A stretch of 64,000 bases of DNA from Pelecanus crispus. Its lineage: Eukaryota; Chordata; Aves; Pelecaniformes; Pelecanidae. How positions within the stretch are numbered: the stretch's first letter is position 1; the number at the start of each line of letters is the position of its first letter. Location of the stretch: the NCBI RefSeq assembly GCF_030463565.1, contig NC_134656.1, forward strand, positions 6,496,501-6,560,500, given 5' to 3'. Of the stretch, positions 22,315-36,400 are shown one piece after another. The notes beneath the pieces are model-generated. The model worked only from the letters and a program-made list of their open reading frames with translations, was not told the DNA's origin and ran no database searches. Both the position numbers and the translations under genes were made by a program.

Positions 22315-25300
22315 GTGGAGACAAGACACGGCTAATTCTTCCTTTTCAGTCAGTATCGGGGTACATTCAGAGGAGGGTGTTTGACACAGTAAGTCCTGTT
22401 ACCTTCTGCCGTGAAGGCATCCTCTACCCCCTGAGTAAGCCTTCGGTTTGCCTTCGTATTATTTAGTAGTATCTTTTCAGATCCTGGTTGTGAGAGGACC
22501 AGCACTGAAGGGTGTGTGGGAAACAGCAACCATATTCCTTTCCTTAAAGCCAGGAATTCCCAAGGCAGGGTCTAGGATCACCACTAAATTTTCAGGATGT
22601 TGAATTAGCTGCAGTACCGCTGCTTCCTGTGCAGATGGAGAGAAGAGTACCTGGAAATGCACGTTCTTACTTATTTTTATTTGCTGTTGCCCACCAAATA
22701 TACTAATATTTTTAGATTTCCCAGGCTGAGAGTTGGTGGCTGGATAAATCCAGTTTTAGAATGAATTTGTAAACCTAAATTATAAATGGATAGACGTGAG
22801 GAGACCTTTCCAAGGGAAGTACCAAAATACATGGTGTCACTAATAGACAGTAATTACAATCCAGCTTCTTTCCTGAGTAACTCATTGTACAGTCATGTCT
22901 GTCGGTCTTGTTTCAGGTAATAGCAACTGTTGGAATTTGGTAACCCTAATTAGTTAAAAAAGGTCATTTATTTGCAATGGTGTTTCGTGTAAAAACTGAC
23001 TACCAGATTGCTTCCTGGAAAGAGATCCCCTGCGTGGTGTGTGGTTTGTCTTACCAGGTCCCTCAAGTTCTCCGATACGCGGTGCATCTATTGTTGGCAT
23101 GTTTCATCAAAGTAATAAAGCCTGGCTGGAAAGCCGGTGAGGAGAGAGGTACAAGGGCCACTTTGCTGCAATTAAGTGGAAACTTGGTTCACACCATGAG
23201 CGTACTCCCAGACGTCCATAAAGCAAAAGAATCATTAATGTCAGCGGGGATGTTTTACGCGGTGTTCTTCCTGTCTGCGTGGCTAAATTGCCGGGTGATT
23301 ACTTCATAATTATTTTGGGTGGCAGAAGGTAGGTCACTTGGGCAGATCCCAGGTGAGGAAACACATCAGAGACCCGCTCCAGCTGCGAGCAGCGCGGCCG
23401 AGTCTGGCCCCAGAGAGGAACAGGGAGGATTTCGGCACAAGGCTCCCCTCCGCGAGAGCAGGATCTGACCCGTCATCTCCGTCTTCCAGAACTGATGGCG
23501 TGGGCTGCTGTGTTGCTGCTTCCTTGCTGCACTGAGCGTAGTAGTGGTCGTGGAGCTCCTTGAGGAGCGATGCGCGGGCGCAGGGTGTAATGGAGCAGCG
23601 TGACAGCAATAGCGGCATTAAGCCCGGTGCTGCCATGGCAGGAACAAGCTACCTGAGCTGTCAGCGCTTCAGTGCTTGCAGGGTGAGGCCATATACGTAT
23701 ACACCTCTGCGAGCTGACAGGTTTCCAATACTTGAAAAAGTATCGGGGTAGTGTCTGTGTGTGTATACAGGCGTAAACGTATTTGTGGATGTTGATTGAT
23801 TTGGTCATACAAGAAAGTCGTTCAAAATGAACTGGTTAATGGAATAGTTGGTAACCAGAGAAAGGAGTTGTGGGGTTTGGGTTTTTTGTTTTTTTTAAAA
23901 GCAGATAAATTTCAGCTGTAGAAGTTTATCATCCAAATCAGAGGATTTGGGGAGCTATTGAGAGTAAAGAGAGCTTTGATGATTTGGCAAGGAGTGCAGC
24001 TTCTAAGGCAGCGCTTTGATCTGCATTTTAAATGCTTCTTTGTAATGACAGTTTCACAATTTCTTTTCTCATTTTAAGTCAGTTTTGCAGAGGTATGTTT
24101 TGAGAGAAAATAGGAACAGCACACATTATTCTTGTTGGCTTCGGAGCCAGCGAGAACCTGTAGTTCATCCCAGATCTTTTGGCCACTACGGTAAATTTAT
24201 GATTACACCAAAAAGGAAATTAGTAGAGCTGTTAAATATTATCAAAGCTTTGCAAATCTTTTGAAATATCTCCAGTGTGAAACCTAAACTTGCATTAGCA
24301 TTTTTGCTGCGGTATGTTGCACAGTATTTATCTAAGTATCCACCTAATAGGGCAGGTTCCTGATTTAGGTTTTTTTTCCCTGCTAGAAGACACGTTACTG
24401 TTTAGCACGTGCATCCTTTTAGTCTTGCGTTGCACCTAAAGACCTTGATCCTAGTGACTCAAGCTTTCTAAAGACAACCTGGTGCTGCTGTAGTGGTGCT
24501 ATTGGGAGCCTTTTTCTTCCCCTTCTATCTGCAGCACATCCTCAGATAAACTCTTGTTGGAGGGAGAAGGTTGTTGTCGCCTACGTATTCTTATACAAGA
24601 GAGCTTGTTGCATTAATTTATGTAGTATGGGTAGAGTAGGAGAGAGGGTAGGAATTGGGAATGTTTATTAAGGTTTTCATTTAAATCTCACATAGCATTT
24701 TTCCTTCTTGTAGCCAGTTTGGGGTAGGGTTTATACCTCTCTTGGGAAATCAGCACCCTTAAGGGTGAGGGACAAATAAGCAAGTTTTCCCAAATTGATT
24801 TAGAGCTGCGTGGTAGCTCTGCTGGTGCTGGTTTTGGCCTCTCCTGAGCTAAGCTGTACCAGGCTGGCAGCTCTCTGCTTGTGGACCAAGTTCCGCTGGT
24901 GTGCAAGAGGGCACACATTTCATTTGCAAGCTAAACCAGCCCGTGAAGTTGGGTCTTCAGTTACATGTACAGGGTAGCATCACTGGGAGGCCTTAAGCAA
25001 ATAGCATCCTGTATACATTTAACTTACATCCTTTTCCAAACTGTCAGTGGCTTTGTCCAGCTGGACATTATCCTCGTTATTCTGCATGTCCCTCTGGGAC
25101 AGGATGCTGATTTGGAGCATGTGAGGCTGCGTGGCCCTGAGACTTGTAAATTCAGCCATCATGCTCAGAGGTGCTACAGCCAGTGCACTGGTGCATATTG
25201 CAGGCTCAGGCTGGCACCAAGTCCACCATCACCTTTAGATTTTTTTTTTTAACTTAACGCTACTTTTTCACTGCGTACAGCAAGGTGAAATGCTAAGGTC

Positions 25301-28300
25301 GTAATCGATACAGTACCCCCTTTTCTCTCCAAGTAGTCAGACTTCCAATTTCTCATTGATACAATACTAGGCTTATGCTCCATCTAGAAGAGAGCGTGTT
25401 TTTCTCTGCGTGTGGTGTATGTTAGTGTTGTCACAGGCTGTGGCATTACATAAAGATACCTTGCACATCTTTTGAAACTTGTGTCACAAGTTGTCCATGT
25501 TGGTGGATGTCCACAGTGCTTTCAGATGGGGCACACATTTGTGTTCGGTGTATTCGGTCTCACACATATCTTTAATAAAATGTGTCAGACTGGCTAATTT
25601 TTCACTTGCAGTATACACTCAAAATCGTGCATTTAGAAAGGCAAGTGCTTTTGCACATGGCAGTTCTCTGATCTGTTCATGAGACCCTGCTCGTGCCCAC
25701 AGTGCTGAGGAATTGTGCCTGTGATGGTTTGCTGGCGTGAGGTGTGTGCGCTTCAGCAGGTGCAGCAGGATTTCCCACATTTGCAAACTTGGCCCAAGCA
25801 ACCCAGCAAAGCAGAATTTAGCCTTGGAGAATGAAAGCTGATTGACCCCCAGGCTTGGAGCATACCAAGAATGAAAAGAGGTACTTGCACAAAAATCAAT
25901 ACTACTTTTCAAGAATATATGCAGGACGTGGTTTGGGGATTTTTTTCCATCTCTTCATTCTGTCCAATATGTTAAGTAGCTGGTTTGTTACTCTAACCCC
26001 CTACAAATGATTGTCAGTAATAATTCTGTAAAACTATGAATCAACTCTGCATGACTTTGTGCAAATAGACTGAGTAATTTCTTTGTTCTTTTCTTCTTAC
26101 TTTGTAATTGCAGTCTGTAAAAGCCCAACGGTTTAGTCTTGTGGAAAGCATGATTCATTTATTGGTGTCTGTGCCGACTAGTTATCTTTCAGTAATTCCA
26201 AAGTGCTGCTACAAGCCAAGAGTGATTCATACATGGCTAAGTGCACAAACAAATGGGGTCATGGCCATCTGCAGAAACTTTTCTAATCTATTTATGGTAT
26301 CGGAGAAAGAAGTGGGTGTATTAAGGATGATGGAATAGGTGTCAATTACATTAGTGAATATAACCAGTTAACTAACACTAACCATTACTCAAAACCACAT
26401 CTACTCATTGCTAAAGATCACGACAGTAGGTCCTATTTAAATGTTAACGTAGGTCTGATACAAGAGACGGATTGAGTGTCTAGCTTGCCTCCTAAGGAGG
26501 TCACCATCGTAACTGCTGTGGTAGTCTCTTCTACCTTCCTTGAGATTTAGATGTTAATTTGCACTATGAGTATTTGTAGTAGCAAAGTCCGTCTCTTTGG
26601 TGTTGCAGACCTTAGTCATTATATGCTTCACATGCAGAATTCGGCCTAATACTTAATTAACTTGCTGTTGATGATCAGTGGTAGGGTTTCTCATTTGCAC
26701 ATCGGGCACAACGGCTGTGCAACATCTTAGTAGAGACAGTGGTGGTCAGCTGAGTTGCTTTTCCTTACAAATGCATCTTGGGTGCTTTAAAATCTCAGAG
26801 GGAAGACGACCTGCATCTTAGGAGGTAGCCTTCCTCTACTTCTGTCCCGTTTCACTAATTGTGAGAATTAATTTTCCCCTTTGTAACTCTGATAACAAAA
26901 CAGCCGTGGCTGCAGCCGCGTCAGAATTGCTTTGTTCAGATTTTAGTCCTGTGCTTTGGGGGAGGCAGTTTGCTTCTGCCGCGCTCGCGAGTGGAGGCGC
27001 CGGGCCCCAGGGCTGGCTCTTGGTGCCCGAGTTGAATGTGGGAAGGAGGGAGTTTGAGACTAGCGATAGAAAATAGCAGGGGCAAGAAGCGCTCCTGGGG
27101 CGTATGGATGAGGGCAGCTGGCAGGCTGGCTCCAGGCTGCTGACTGCCAGCGCCTGCCTGCTCTTCAGTCTTGCACGCTGCAGCTGGGCTTTGCACCTGA
27201 GGTACGTGCCTCCAACGAGAGCTCGCGCTTGCAGAGCACGCTATGGTCACAGTGCTTTAGAAACGTCCCACGTCTGCAGGATGGATGAGCGTTACTCCGG
27301 AGGCGAGGCGGAGGCACAGGTGGACCAGCACATGAGGTTGGGAGGCGGCTGTGGCCCTGACTCCGCGAGCCCCAGGAGACTGGTGCGGTCACTGCTCACT
27401 TGTGTGTGATTTCTAAAGGACTCGACTGGAGCACAGAGCTCACGGACGCGAACTTCTGTAAATTGAATTTAAGCATCGGCGCCGGCCAAAAATATGGAAG
27501 AATTTGGCAACATGTTGTGGTTGTCCTTTTACTGACGTTTTGAACGCTGTGACCACTGCTGCCGCATCCTCGCTGCGTGCGCTCACGGAGGGAGACGGGG
27601 CCCTGGCCGACGCACGGAGCCACGCTGCGGAGGGGGAAGTGACCCAGACTTTTGCCCAAAGGACTGATGAGCCTCTCCTGATGTCTGAACAGCTTTCTTC
27701 TTCTGCCCTCGCTTTATTTAAGTCAACAGATTGTGTAAGCCACATGCTAGATTTACCTGCAGGGCAAGTGGGAAGGAAGCAGTGCCATTTGGATGAATTC
27801 CCAAAAGATGTCTAACCGCTGAGCGTTAAGACTAACATTTCCAAGCCCGAGTCCCTACAACCGTCCTCCTGAATCTGCTCACCTACTTCTCCCATCCCTG
27901 TGCGATGCGCCCATGGCTTCGGCTGCCGTGGACAAGTCCGGGGGAGCTGCCGCTGCGGCCACTTGCTGGTGGGTCTGCCGCGGGTTGGGCTCTGTGCTGA
28001 GCGAGCTCGGAAATTCTCCCTCTTAGTGGTTTCTGTTTAATATTATGATTAATATTGTTATTTCTAATAAAAACAAAGAATCCCCCTCCCCCCCCCGAAG
28101 CGAAGCGGTGCCCCGAGCCTCCTGCACCCTCCCGTGCTGCGTTTGCTGCAGTGCTGAGGGTACCGGCCTCAGTAGCTTCAGTGACCCAGGGTTGGACTTG
28201 ATTTTGGTGCACACTCCGGACTTGAAACCTGGCTGGATTTCCTTGTGCTCTTCACAAGTATCGTCGCGATGAGACCCGGTTCCTCGAGAGTCGGAGAGCG

Positions 28301-31300
28301 TCGGTGTCCCCGGCGCTGCCTGGTCTGCAAGGGCTCGGCTTCGCTGGAGGCAGATGTCTCAGCTACTTTCCTGGAGGAGCAGATCCTGCTCTTTCTGTGT
28401 TTCTTTCATTCTTTCCACCATTGTTGCGCCTTACCAAGGGTGGTCTCTTGACCTCAGTAACTTAGTCCAGCACATACAGATTAGGCTCTTCAGCGCTGAG
28501 CCCTGAAAGCACCTTGGCCTGTTAGGTGCTGCCTTCAGGACACTTAAGGAACAACATGATTTATGGACCCTTGCTTCACACGATTTAGAGTAAAATTATC
28601 TTAAATTGCACTAATTTCCCGTATAATACACAGCAATCTCACTTTTGTTGTTACACTTACATTACTGTAATGGGACTTAACTTGAATTGAAAGATGCATT
28701 TTCGAGTTCAGCGTCTCCCTCTCCGGCGTGCTCAGGCACACGCACACGAGGTGTGCGACAATGATACTGACCACTGGTGTGTAATGCAGTGAGTGTTTTC
28801 TGTTTCTCTAGTGTGACTTACTCATAGCAGTATATACAAATTGCACCTTTTCCAGCTTTTGCTGTGAACGCAGGTGATGGCTGTCCTGTTGACCAATGTG
28901 CCAGAGACAGGCTGAAGAATAAGGATGGGGGGAGAGGTCTCTGGCGGGGGTCCTGCATGCTCCGAGCGAGGCGCAGAGCAAACTGTGGGGTTACAAACGT
29001 ATTCTGTCTTGCTGATAGCTTTTAATCCTCATTGTTCTCATGGGTTTTCCTGATAAATACTTCTGAACATCCATTGACTTGCCATCCAGGCCTGAATTGT
29101 AAGGAACAATAAACATAATGGAGAGCCTCAATTTAATAGATTCACTATGAGCTTTTTATTAGTGCAGCTTTTTAAAAAAAAAAAAAAAAAAAAAGGCAAA
29201 GATGACTGCATTTATTTAATTTAAGTTCAGAAAGTAGCTCTTTGAAATCTGAGGGAAGCATGCCCGAGTGGGCTCCGTTCAGCTAATTTGGTTATGCAGC
29301 GAGGGAAGGATCCGTCCTGCCGCGCAGCCTGCAGAGCGCTGGCTGGTCTCGAGCGGGTTAACAGCCGCGTGCAGATGTTCAGGAATTTCTCTTTTGACTT
29401 GACCGTGGGGTTTTGCTGCTCTTCAGACCACAAGTGTGCTCCAGTCACAGCAGGTTCATGGGTTTGGAGATGCTTTTCATCCCCTCCTGTTCTTTCTGTT
29501 CGCTCGGGAAGGGATCATGCTGTATCTTGCAGCCATGTGTCTTCCTTGGTTACGCTTCTAGAGATTTGCAGACCCACGTTAAGCATCTATTAAATTAAGC
29601 AAAATGGCCTTTAGAAAGCTACATTTCAAGTGGAAGAAATGCTTTATGTAACATAGGGGTATGTGAGGGGACCTAAATACAAGCTTAAATTGGCTGTTAC
29701 GGAAATAGGTATAATTGGTTTTTTTGCACAGTGATTTTACGGCTTCCGAGTTTAATGTCCTGATGAAATCCTGCATCGAGTCGACGCGCAGTCGAGGAGA
29801 TGGGGTTGAGGAGCCTGAGTAAGGGGACTGGTCCTAGAACAGCATTGCCCTCGTTTGCAAAATCAGACCTACCTGTCGTTTGCTGAGGCTCTGCTTTGTT
29901 AGAAAGGTGTCTGGAGCAGCCGTTTCCTCTCGCCTGCATTTGCCCTTCGGTCTCTCCCTGCAGCACTTGGCTGCCTGGTGCTGGGGCTGGGCGGGGGAAG
30001 GGGTGTCTCTTACTATGGTTGTAACTACTCACAGGTGAAAATGCAAAATTCTCGCAGCTGTACCTTCCTAACTGTGCACATGCCAAGAACTGCAGCTTTG
30101 TTTTCCAGACTGATCAGTGCAGTTAAAAGCGTTGGGTAGTAGCTGGAGGCGCTTCTGTGGGCTTGGCGTGAGAGCGACTGCTTTGCTTCTCCCCTTGGGA
30201 AGGCTGGGGAGGGTTTCCCTCTGAACTGAGGCTTTCCCGGTCCCAGCCGGGGCCAAGTGATGCTGTGGGGCTGTCACCCGGCCGTTCTGGGGTCAGGAGC
30301 CTGAGGAAGTGGAGGATGTCACATTTTGACCTTGCATCCTCATATTAATCCAGATTGTCTTTCCTGTTTCTTTATTTAAAGCCTTTCCGTTCTTCTGTCT
30401 GGAGAGGCAGCGTTGGCTCTCTTGGGTAAAGACTGACCCATCCTCTTTTGGAGAGCTGGTTCCCCAGTAGCTTTTCTCCATAGAAAACAAGGCTCCTCCG
30501 AATCTTGCTGGCAGGAGTCGGAAGAATATTTTTTTTTATTTGGTATATCTTCAACCAGTTAGGACTTGGAGCTGGTTTTCCTTCTGGCTTACTAAAGGTC
30601 TTGCAAGGATGAAAACTGTTGCTTTCCTAAGAGCGTCTTAGCCAACACATGGGAGGAAAGCCTGGCACTGTCAGACAGGGCGGAAAAAGCTGAGATAGGA
30701 TTTGCTGCTTCTTTGAAACTATCCCTTTTTAATTGTCCAAACAGCGTTTCAAAGAAAATCTCTGCTCCTCTTTATCTACTTCCAGCATTATAATTCTATA
30801 TAATCACTTTTCTTTCTCAAAAATAATAGGGCGTGATTTTTTCTTTTGCAGAAGGAGGAAGGGATAGATTCCAGATGTTGCTGGGATACACTTTTTGCCT
30901 CTGTTTAATGTTTAGTGGCTTTCAGTAAATAGGCTGCGAGAGGTGGAGCTGATGTTTTTATTCCAGGACGAATCATCTACAATAAATCCCATCTGCCGAC
31001 GGGGGAGCGTGTCTTGGGTGTGACTTGGTGCAGTTAGGAGCTGATCCTGGCTTTCCTGCCTTGCAGAAAGGCAGCTAAGGCTGAGGCTGGCCTGCGTGCT
31101 CCTTCAGGGTCTTTGCCCTTGGTCCTTCAGGGTATTCGCCCTCCCCTTCCCACCTCACTGCCAAGCTCCGGCTCCGTGAGTGGGAAACGCCACGCAAGGG
31201 TCCAGTCCCCTGCGGACACTGGCGTACGGCACCGCGGGAATGGGCACTTCTGCTCTAAACTGACCCGGTGCTTTTCTGGGAGCAGCTCTGATCGGTGGGC

Positions 31301-32436
31301 AGCCCCGGGTGGGCGAGGGGTGCCCCGTCCTGCGTGCTGTCCTGTGTGGGACGCCTGGTTCAGCAGGACTCTTTTGGCCACGCTGCCGGCAAGCCAGGCT
31401 TTTTTGGTGCTGGTGTTGCAGCCCAGCAAAGAGCATCCATGCGCCCCGCACCATGGCGCGAGGCCGGATCCGGGAGCTGGGCTCCAGAGACAGGCAGTGC
31501 TCTTCCTGCAGCAAAGCCTCATCTTTGCAGTGCATGCAACACTTCACCTGCTTTTGGAGCCTTCTTGCAGACTCAACCAAAAATCATTTTCCAGCCTGTG
31601 TTCCACACAGGCGTCGTGGGACAAACACGGCAGCTCCATTCCCTGTTTCATGTTTTCGCCTGTTTGAACTAAGTACATCTTTGTTTTGTTGGCAGCCTAT
31701 TTGGTTGCACAAACAGTGTAAGACAAAACCACTAGCAGGTGTTGGTCCAGCCAGTATAATTACTGGTTCCTTGCTGCTGCTGGTAGGCAGACAGCGTGAG
31801 CCACCCTTCACATGGAGTCGTCTGGCAGGACTGTGGCTGCAGAAGGGCTCCGGGCACTGATCCACAGGGAATATGTGCCGACTGCTCAGCCACTCCTGTA
31901 TCTCTTCCCTGCTGCTGATTGCATTAAAAAAAAAAAAAAAAAAAAAAGTTATGCATATATGGAGGAAGGGAAGAGAGCTGAGGGTGGCTCTGGTCAAGTT
32001 TAAAGCACTGACTTTAAGTGCGAATTCTCATTTGCATGTAAAAAGTTGGCAAAATGCGTGGCTGAACCAAAAGGCCGAATGTGAGCACGTGAGAGCCAGG
32101 CGAGCTGGGAGAGAGGCGAGAAGCAGCGTCCTAAAATTCCGCCCGACTTCAGAGGGTTCAGACTCACTTCTCCCACACATCCCAGGCCATTGCCAAAGCA
32201 TCCTGGGCGAGCCACCCTGCGATGGGGCGACGTGCCCGCGTGCGCGCAGCGTGTCTGGCCTGGGGTGTGCGCCGCGCCGCGCCGAGCACCGGCGGGGGCA
32301 TTGCCGGTGCTGTGGAGCAGGGTCTGGGGGAGAGCTTTGCTTTCTACCCTTTTGGAAATTTAACCGGAGAACAGCTGATCCTGATCTGGCCAGCTGCAGG
32401 AATGGAGGCTCTTCTTCTCAACCTCTAACTTTTCCT

Positions 32437-33050
32437 TGGCCTCCCACCCCTTTCTGGTCCCCCCACCCCTTTTTGGCCCCCCACCCCTTTTTGGCCCCCC
32501 ACCCCTTTTTGGCCCCCCACCCCTTTTTGGCCCCCCACTCCTTTTTGGCCTCCACTTTTTCTCAGCTTCTACTTCCCTTCAGCCTCCCACCCCTTTTTCT
32601 CTTGGGCTTTTCTTTTGGCCTCCCACCCGTTTTTTTGGCCTCCCCTTTTTCTTAGCTCCTCCTTTTCCTTTGGCCTTCCTCCCCTTTTTGGCCTCTCACC
32701 CCTTTAGGGCCTCGCACACCATTTTGTCCTCCCACCTATTTTCAGCATCCACTTTTCCTCAACCTCTGTTTTTCCTTTGGCCCCCCACCCCATTTCAGCC
32801 TCCCACCCCTTTTCTGCCTCTGCTATTTGGCAGCCTCTACTTTTCCCTTGGTCCCTGACATTTTTTTTGGCCCCCACCTCTTTTGGCCCCCCTACCCATT
32901 TTGGGCCTCCCACCCCTTTTGGCTTTCACTTTTTCTCAACCTCTTCCTTTCCCTTGGCCTCCCAGCCCTTTTTTGCTTCCCGCCCCTTTTGGGTCTCCAG
33001 TTATTCCCAGCCTCTCCTTTTCCCTCGGCCTCCCACCCCTTTCCGGGCTC
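32437..33050. repeat. polypyrimidine tandem array (18-bp core unit)
   Basis: At the left the 18-bp unit CCCCCCACCCCTTTTTGG repeats almost perfectly (about 32455-32550). It then decays into longer, irregular units that combine CCTCCCACCCCTTTT with CTCAGCCTCTTCTTTTC-like segments up to about 33050. The plus strand is strongly pyrimidine-rich. Because 18 is a multiple of 3, the array gives artefactual repetitive His-Pro-Phe-Leu-Ala-Pro frames. Long mirror-like polypyrimidine tracts can form triplex (H-)DNA. Confidence 0.93.
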
Positions 33051-33425
33051 TGTGCAGCGAGCTGGCTGTGGCGGAGCGAGGAGGAGGTCCCAGCTCGTTG
33101 CCGCACATTGGCGTTTGGCTCGGCAGAATTCCTTTCTTTCCTTTCCCATCCCCATCCATGTCGGCGCCGCTGCCAGCGGGGCGGCCGCAGCGTGCGGGCA
33201 CGCGGAGGCTCTCGGCTGCCCGAGCCGCGCCGCCGTGCGAACGCACGGTCGCTTCTGAATGCTTCCTGCGCGCGAAGCATTGATTTGCGATACGTCTGAA
33301 CTCGTTCCTCTAAATCAGCCTGACTTAAAATCAGTGAGCTGACTCCGAGCCTGCAGATCCCGAGTGATTTAGCTGCTGCAGTAATTTACAGCGACTCTCT
33401 GACCCTTAAGCTTTTCCTGGGGTGA

Positions 33426-33474
33426 AAAAAGTTACTTATCTCTGTCCTCTGAGGTGCAAGGCAAGTAACTTTTT
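33426..33474. other. 12-bp perfect inverted repeat (hairpin)
   Basis: AAAAAGTTACTT at 33426-33437 is complementary to AAGTAACTTTTT at 33463-33474, with a 25-nt loop. Pairing extends slightly beyond the perfect part. It could be a chance palindrome, a small structured RNA element or a pair of inverted factor sites. The stem is shorter than in a typical microRNA precursor. Confidence 0.7.
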
Positions 33475-36400
33475 ACAGCTTTATTCGGGAGGAACGATGT
33501 GTTAATATAACCCCTCGAACCTCCCAGCCTGCTCTCCTGCACGGGTACCTGCAGCCGTCGTGGCGGGCGGTGCGGGAGCGCTCGAGGTGCAGCAGCCTCG
33601 GCGCGGGGCGGCTGGGAGCCTCCCTCGCTCGTGGGTTAAAGGCTGCTTTTACAGGCCAGTAGGACTCCTTCGGCATCAGACAGTGGCAGAGCTAATTAGG
33701 ATCAATTAACCATTATCAGTGATAGTTCTTATGGGCTTCATAAAAAAAGTGCCGTGCGCCGGTTTTCCCTGGTGAAATGCCCTGCGGGACTGCGGAGCGC
33801 TCGCCCCGCTGCAGCGGCTTGCAGCTTGTGAGGTGCCTGGGTCGTGCTGGTGGGGTCGGGGGGGATCTGCGTCCCGTCATCCATCAGTTTTGCGGATAGG
33901 AACACACTGCTCGCTGACAGGCGAGAGGGAAGTCACGCGTTGTCTTTTATTCCAAACTTTTTGCTGCTTTGTTCCTCGCTTGAAAATACATCTGCTGGGC
34001 ATTGCATCTGGGGTTTTGTGTAAGATTTTGCTGTGGGTCTTCCTCTCCAGCACCCCACAGCCTGTGCCCCGCGCTGGGGATGGGGTGTCAGGAAACCCTG
34101 GCCTTTCAGCAGGGCTCAGCAGTGCGCGGGGCTCAGCTCCGTGCGTTTGCAGAGGAAACAGCACGGCACGCAGCCCACCGGCACCTTGAAGCGCACGGCG
34201 CTGCCCAGGGCCGCGGACAGGCGGTCTGGCACTGTTGGACATGGCGGGAAGGTCTCTGCGGTGGGCTGAGTGATCCCACAAACTTCGCAAACCTTCGTAA
34301 GGCTTCAGCTTGTCGCCAGGCGAGTTGGCCGCAAGTGCTGGAGGAGAGCGGTCCTGGGGAAGCCCGTGCAGTGGCATGGCTGGAGAGGAACGGGACCTCG
34401 TGCTGCAACTGCTGGTGCGGGAAAAGCATGTGGGGTCGTTACGGGGAGCGGCGAGACCCGGCTTGTAGGGCTTTTGGTACTCGTGGCTGCCGCGGAGGCG
34501 GTGGGCTCGGGCGCAGAGGTCAACCATGGTTGGCTACAGGGTGGGCTCTTCGAGAACGAGTCCCCAGGAGGGGAGCTGGGGTGTGTGTTGCAGCCGGTCG
34601 GAGGTGGCTCCCATCACTGACGGATGCTTTCTGTTTTTTTTTCAAATGTCTCCAGGCACTGAATGTTTAGGTCGCACCTTTCCAGGTAAACTGGGTAAGT
34701 GAAGTATTTCAAGAGTTGCCAAGATCTAATTACGAAGGCTGATTGCATGATTGCGGCTGCTGTACTGTAAACACCCCGGTTCCTGGCTTGGTGAAACGGG
34801 TGGTACGTTACCTTGCAGAGCAGCAGTACCTGCGGTTTGGGGTGCAGAGGGGGATGCAGCCCTGTCTTCAGAGGCTGATTGTGCAAACCTGGTATCTTCT
34901 GTCTGTCAATAGCTGGCTGCACTTTGGTAATCCTGGATGGGATATTTTCTTCTGTTGTTCAGTGTAGAAACATCTTCAAAAGCTGAATGTCTTTTTAAGC
35001 GTGAGTACTCTTCCATTTGCTGTTACTCTGGCAAACTAATGAGCAGCATCACATAGAGGAAAAACCCCCTGTAGTTTGTGAAAGAGGTTTGACAACGTCA
35101 ATCTTTTTGGCATGGCACGTCGGACTCCTGTTGAATGTGGCAGGAGTTGGCCACGTTCAGGACAGACAAAACCAGGCGTCAGGAGCCCTGTTGAACCAGG
35201 CTGCTGAATTTGAGCTGAACCTGTTTGCAAAAGAGCCTTTGCTGGTTTAAAAAGACATTGTTGTAACAATTATGGGTCTCTCTCTCAGTTTAGAATTGAG
35301 TTTATGAGAGTACCTCAAAAGTAAGGCGTGTCTGCTCAAATGTGGTGTCCCAAGCCTTCTGGGGAAGAACCGACTAAATAAAGTGTTAACAAGAGGTGAA
35401 TAAATGATTTTAATAAATAGCTAATCAATTGTTATAGAGCCTGGGAAGTCAATAGAGCTCATGACCTTGGCTTATAACCACGCTCAGATCTTTAATGTGT
35501 TTATAATACCTGAAAATCATTCATTAGGCTTTCATCAAGCATCTATTTGTAAAAGTCAAAATCTAAAATAAGACAAAAAAGAATTATTTCAGTTGTTTTA
35601 TTCTGATCCTGATGGCAAAATTTGGTTGCACGGCAAAATAGTCCTTGCTTATGCAAAAAAGCTGTAAGACACCAGCAGTGCCATCAGCAGCGTTACCGTG
35701 GGGCAGGCGTCAGGCAGGGGAGCAGCAGGAGCCCGAGGCCGGGAGCAGCCGGTGCATGCAGGGCAGATGCAGCCCCAGTGCTGGGGCACTCGTGCCAGTC
35801 CATAGGGAAGCTGTCCTGCCGCAGTCAATGATTTATTTATATTTATTTTATATAAATGCCTTAAACAACAGATTTCAGCCGATAAGCTGGGTGGGTAGAG
35901 GGAGCCCCAGTGTCACGCTGCTCTGAGCAGTGTAGCTTGGGGGGTGTTTTCACTCCAGCAAAAGGTGTTTGCTGTTGCTCAGCTGTTGTAAAACTTGCAC
36001 CCATGTTCTTGTCCTGTGATTTAGGAAAGCGTCTGAGCAGGGACGTGTTCTAGCTGTGCTGCTCATCCTGCTTTCCCTGGTCTTCCCTGTGCCATTTTGT
36101 GTGTGTTTGTGCCTCAGGGAGGGAGGCAAAGATGCAAGTGAAAACATGCGGTTTTCTTAGAATATGAATAGCAGAAAATTAAATATTTTTGTTGTTGCTG
36201 TTGTAGAGTTGTTCCCCACAGTCTCCAGTTGCTTGCTCCTTTGCCACATTCTTGTACCCTTTGGGGGGTTTTAATCTTACTACAGAGATACTATTTGGAG
36301 TATGGTGTAGGACACTTCATCGATCTTGCTGCTAGCTTAATTGTGTGCCCAGCGAGGAGCTGTATTTGCAGACATTGGTGCATGCCCAGAAAGTCTCCCT

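Noticed and set aside
28190..28235. CR1-like GGTTGGACTTGATTTT string
   Set aside because: Only one short piece matches; flanks do not follow the CR1 3' end.
32436..32858. Open frames with repeated His-Pro-Phe-Leu-Ala-Pro
   Set aside because: A direct product of an 18-bp polypyrimidine DNA repeat whose period is a multiple of three.
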